Source: Streptomyces populi | GTDB lineage: Bacteria; Actinomycetota; Actinomycetes; Streptomycetales; Streptomycetaceae | DNA: 64,000 bases | Assembly: GCF_002911015.1 (NCBI RefSeq) | Contig: NZ_KZ626849.1 | Coordinates: forward strand, 62,001-126,000 | Reading direction: 5' to 3' | Shown: one piece after another, positions 63,907-64,000 of the stretch | Numbering within the stretch: position 1 is the first letter of the stretch | Layout: the number at the start of each line of letters is the position of its first letter | Program-made: the position numbers and the translations under genes | Notes under the pieces: generated by a model | The model's database searches: none | What the model was told of the DNA's origin: nothing | What the model saw: the letters and a program-made list of their open reading frames with translations, nothing else

Positions 63907-64000
63907 ATGCCGCGTCTGCCGCGCCCGAGGATTCCGGGCTTCCGCGGGCTCCGTCCGCTGCGCCTGCCGCCGCTGCCGCGCACGCGCGAGGGGCGGCGGC
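63907..64000 (+). CDS. Start of a rightward gene, truncated by the window edge
   Basis: ATG 63907 has GGGGGA about 9 bases upstream and an open frame of 31 codons to the edge. MPRLPRPRIPGFRGLRPLRL is rich in Pro and Arg, which suggests a cytoplasmic head before a later membrane or secreted domain, but nothing can be identified. Divergent from the chelatase. Confidence 0.5.
   Translation, partial: MPRLPRPRIPGFRGLRPLRLPPLPRTREGRR

Overview
The window reads as chromosome of a high-GC Gram-positive actinomycete, almost certainly a Streptomyces. G/C strongly dominates third codon positions, GTG starts are common, and there are Tat and lipoprotein secreted enzymes, Mbl, an HrdA-like sigma factor and a MatB-type synthetase. 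From memory, the gene order resembles the S. coelicolor SCO2400 to SCO2471 stretch; I could not check this.

Layout. 1-1,400: the end of a MarR regulator and a zinc-ribbon membrane protein. 1,530-10,150: a sugar acid and sugar uptake block (enolase-superfamily dehydratase, zinc dehydrogenase, U32-like protein, ChvE/GguA/GguB-type ABC importer, exported mutarotase). 10,300-16,330: an aminotransferase with a long Pro/Gln tail, a Tat-exported intradiol dioxygenase-like protein and a GH35 beta-galactosidase that ends exactly at a small inverted-repeat element. 16,551-22,267 (minus): an arabinan operon (binding protein, two permeases, GH43, GH51). 22,449-26,511 (minus): a two-gene ATPase/membrane-protein module that looks like a defence system. 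26,600-28,221 (minus): gluconolactonase and an IclR regulator. 28,300-35,830: a T-poor spacer, ATP-grasp protein, MerR-PP2C fusion, HELWH metalloprotein, MatB and a fused carboxyltransferase. 36,073-42,642: a subtilase, Mbl and a degenerate sensor kinase. 43,431-49,766: a cell-wall cluster (GH25, two paralogous secreted proteins, M15 peptidase, HTH/lysozyme fusion, NlpC/P60). 49,891-50,284: three tRNAs. 50,429-64,000: an FGGY-like kinase, heterodimeric ABC exporter, HrdA-like sigma, DnaG, FAD oxidoreductase, Dgt, CbiX-like chelatase and a truncated gene start.

How the genes fit together. The strongest unifying signal is a 14-bp motif, CGAAATTTCGAACA, found at four promoters with at most one mismatch. 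It lies upstream of the dehydratase operon, the U32/ChvE operon, the arabinan operon and the IclR gene itself. A second, weaker copy lies upstream of the arabinan promoter. Each copy has a half-site exactly 19 bp away. This suggests one IclR-controlled regulon for arabinan/galactan capture, uptake and oxidative catabolism. The putative defence pair sits inside this block, between the arabinan operon and its presumed regulator.

The two most promising new items are this regulon and the ATPase pair. The ATPase joins an apparently inactivated phosphoesterase-like domain, a SIR2-like region and a STAND-type NTPase, and its gene overlaps that of a three-helix membrane protein.
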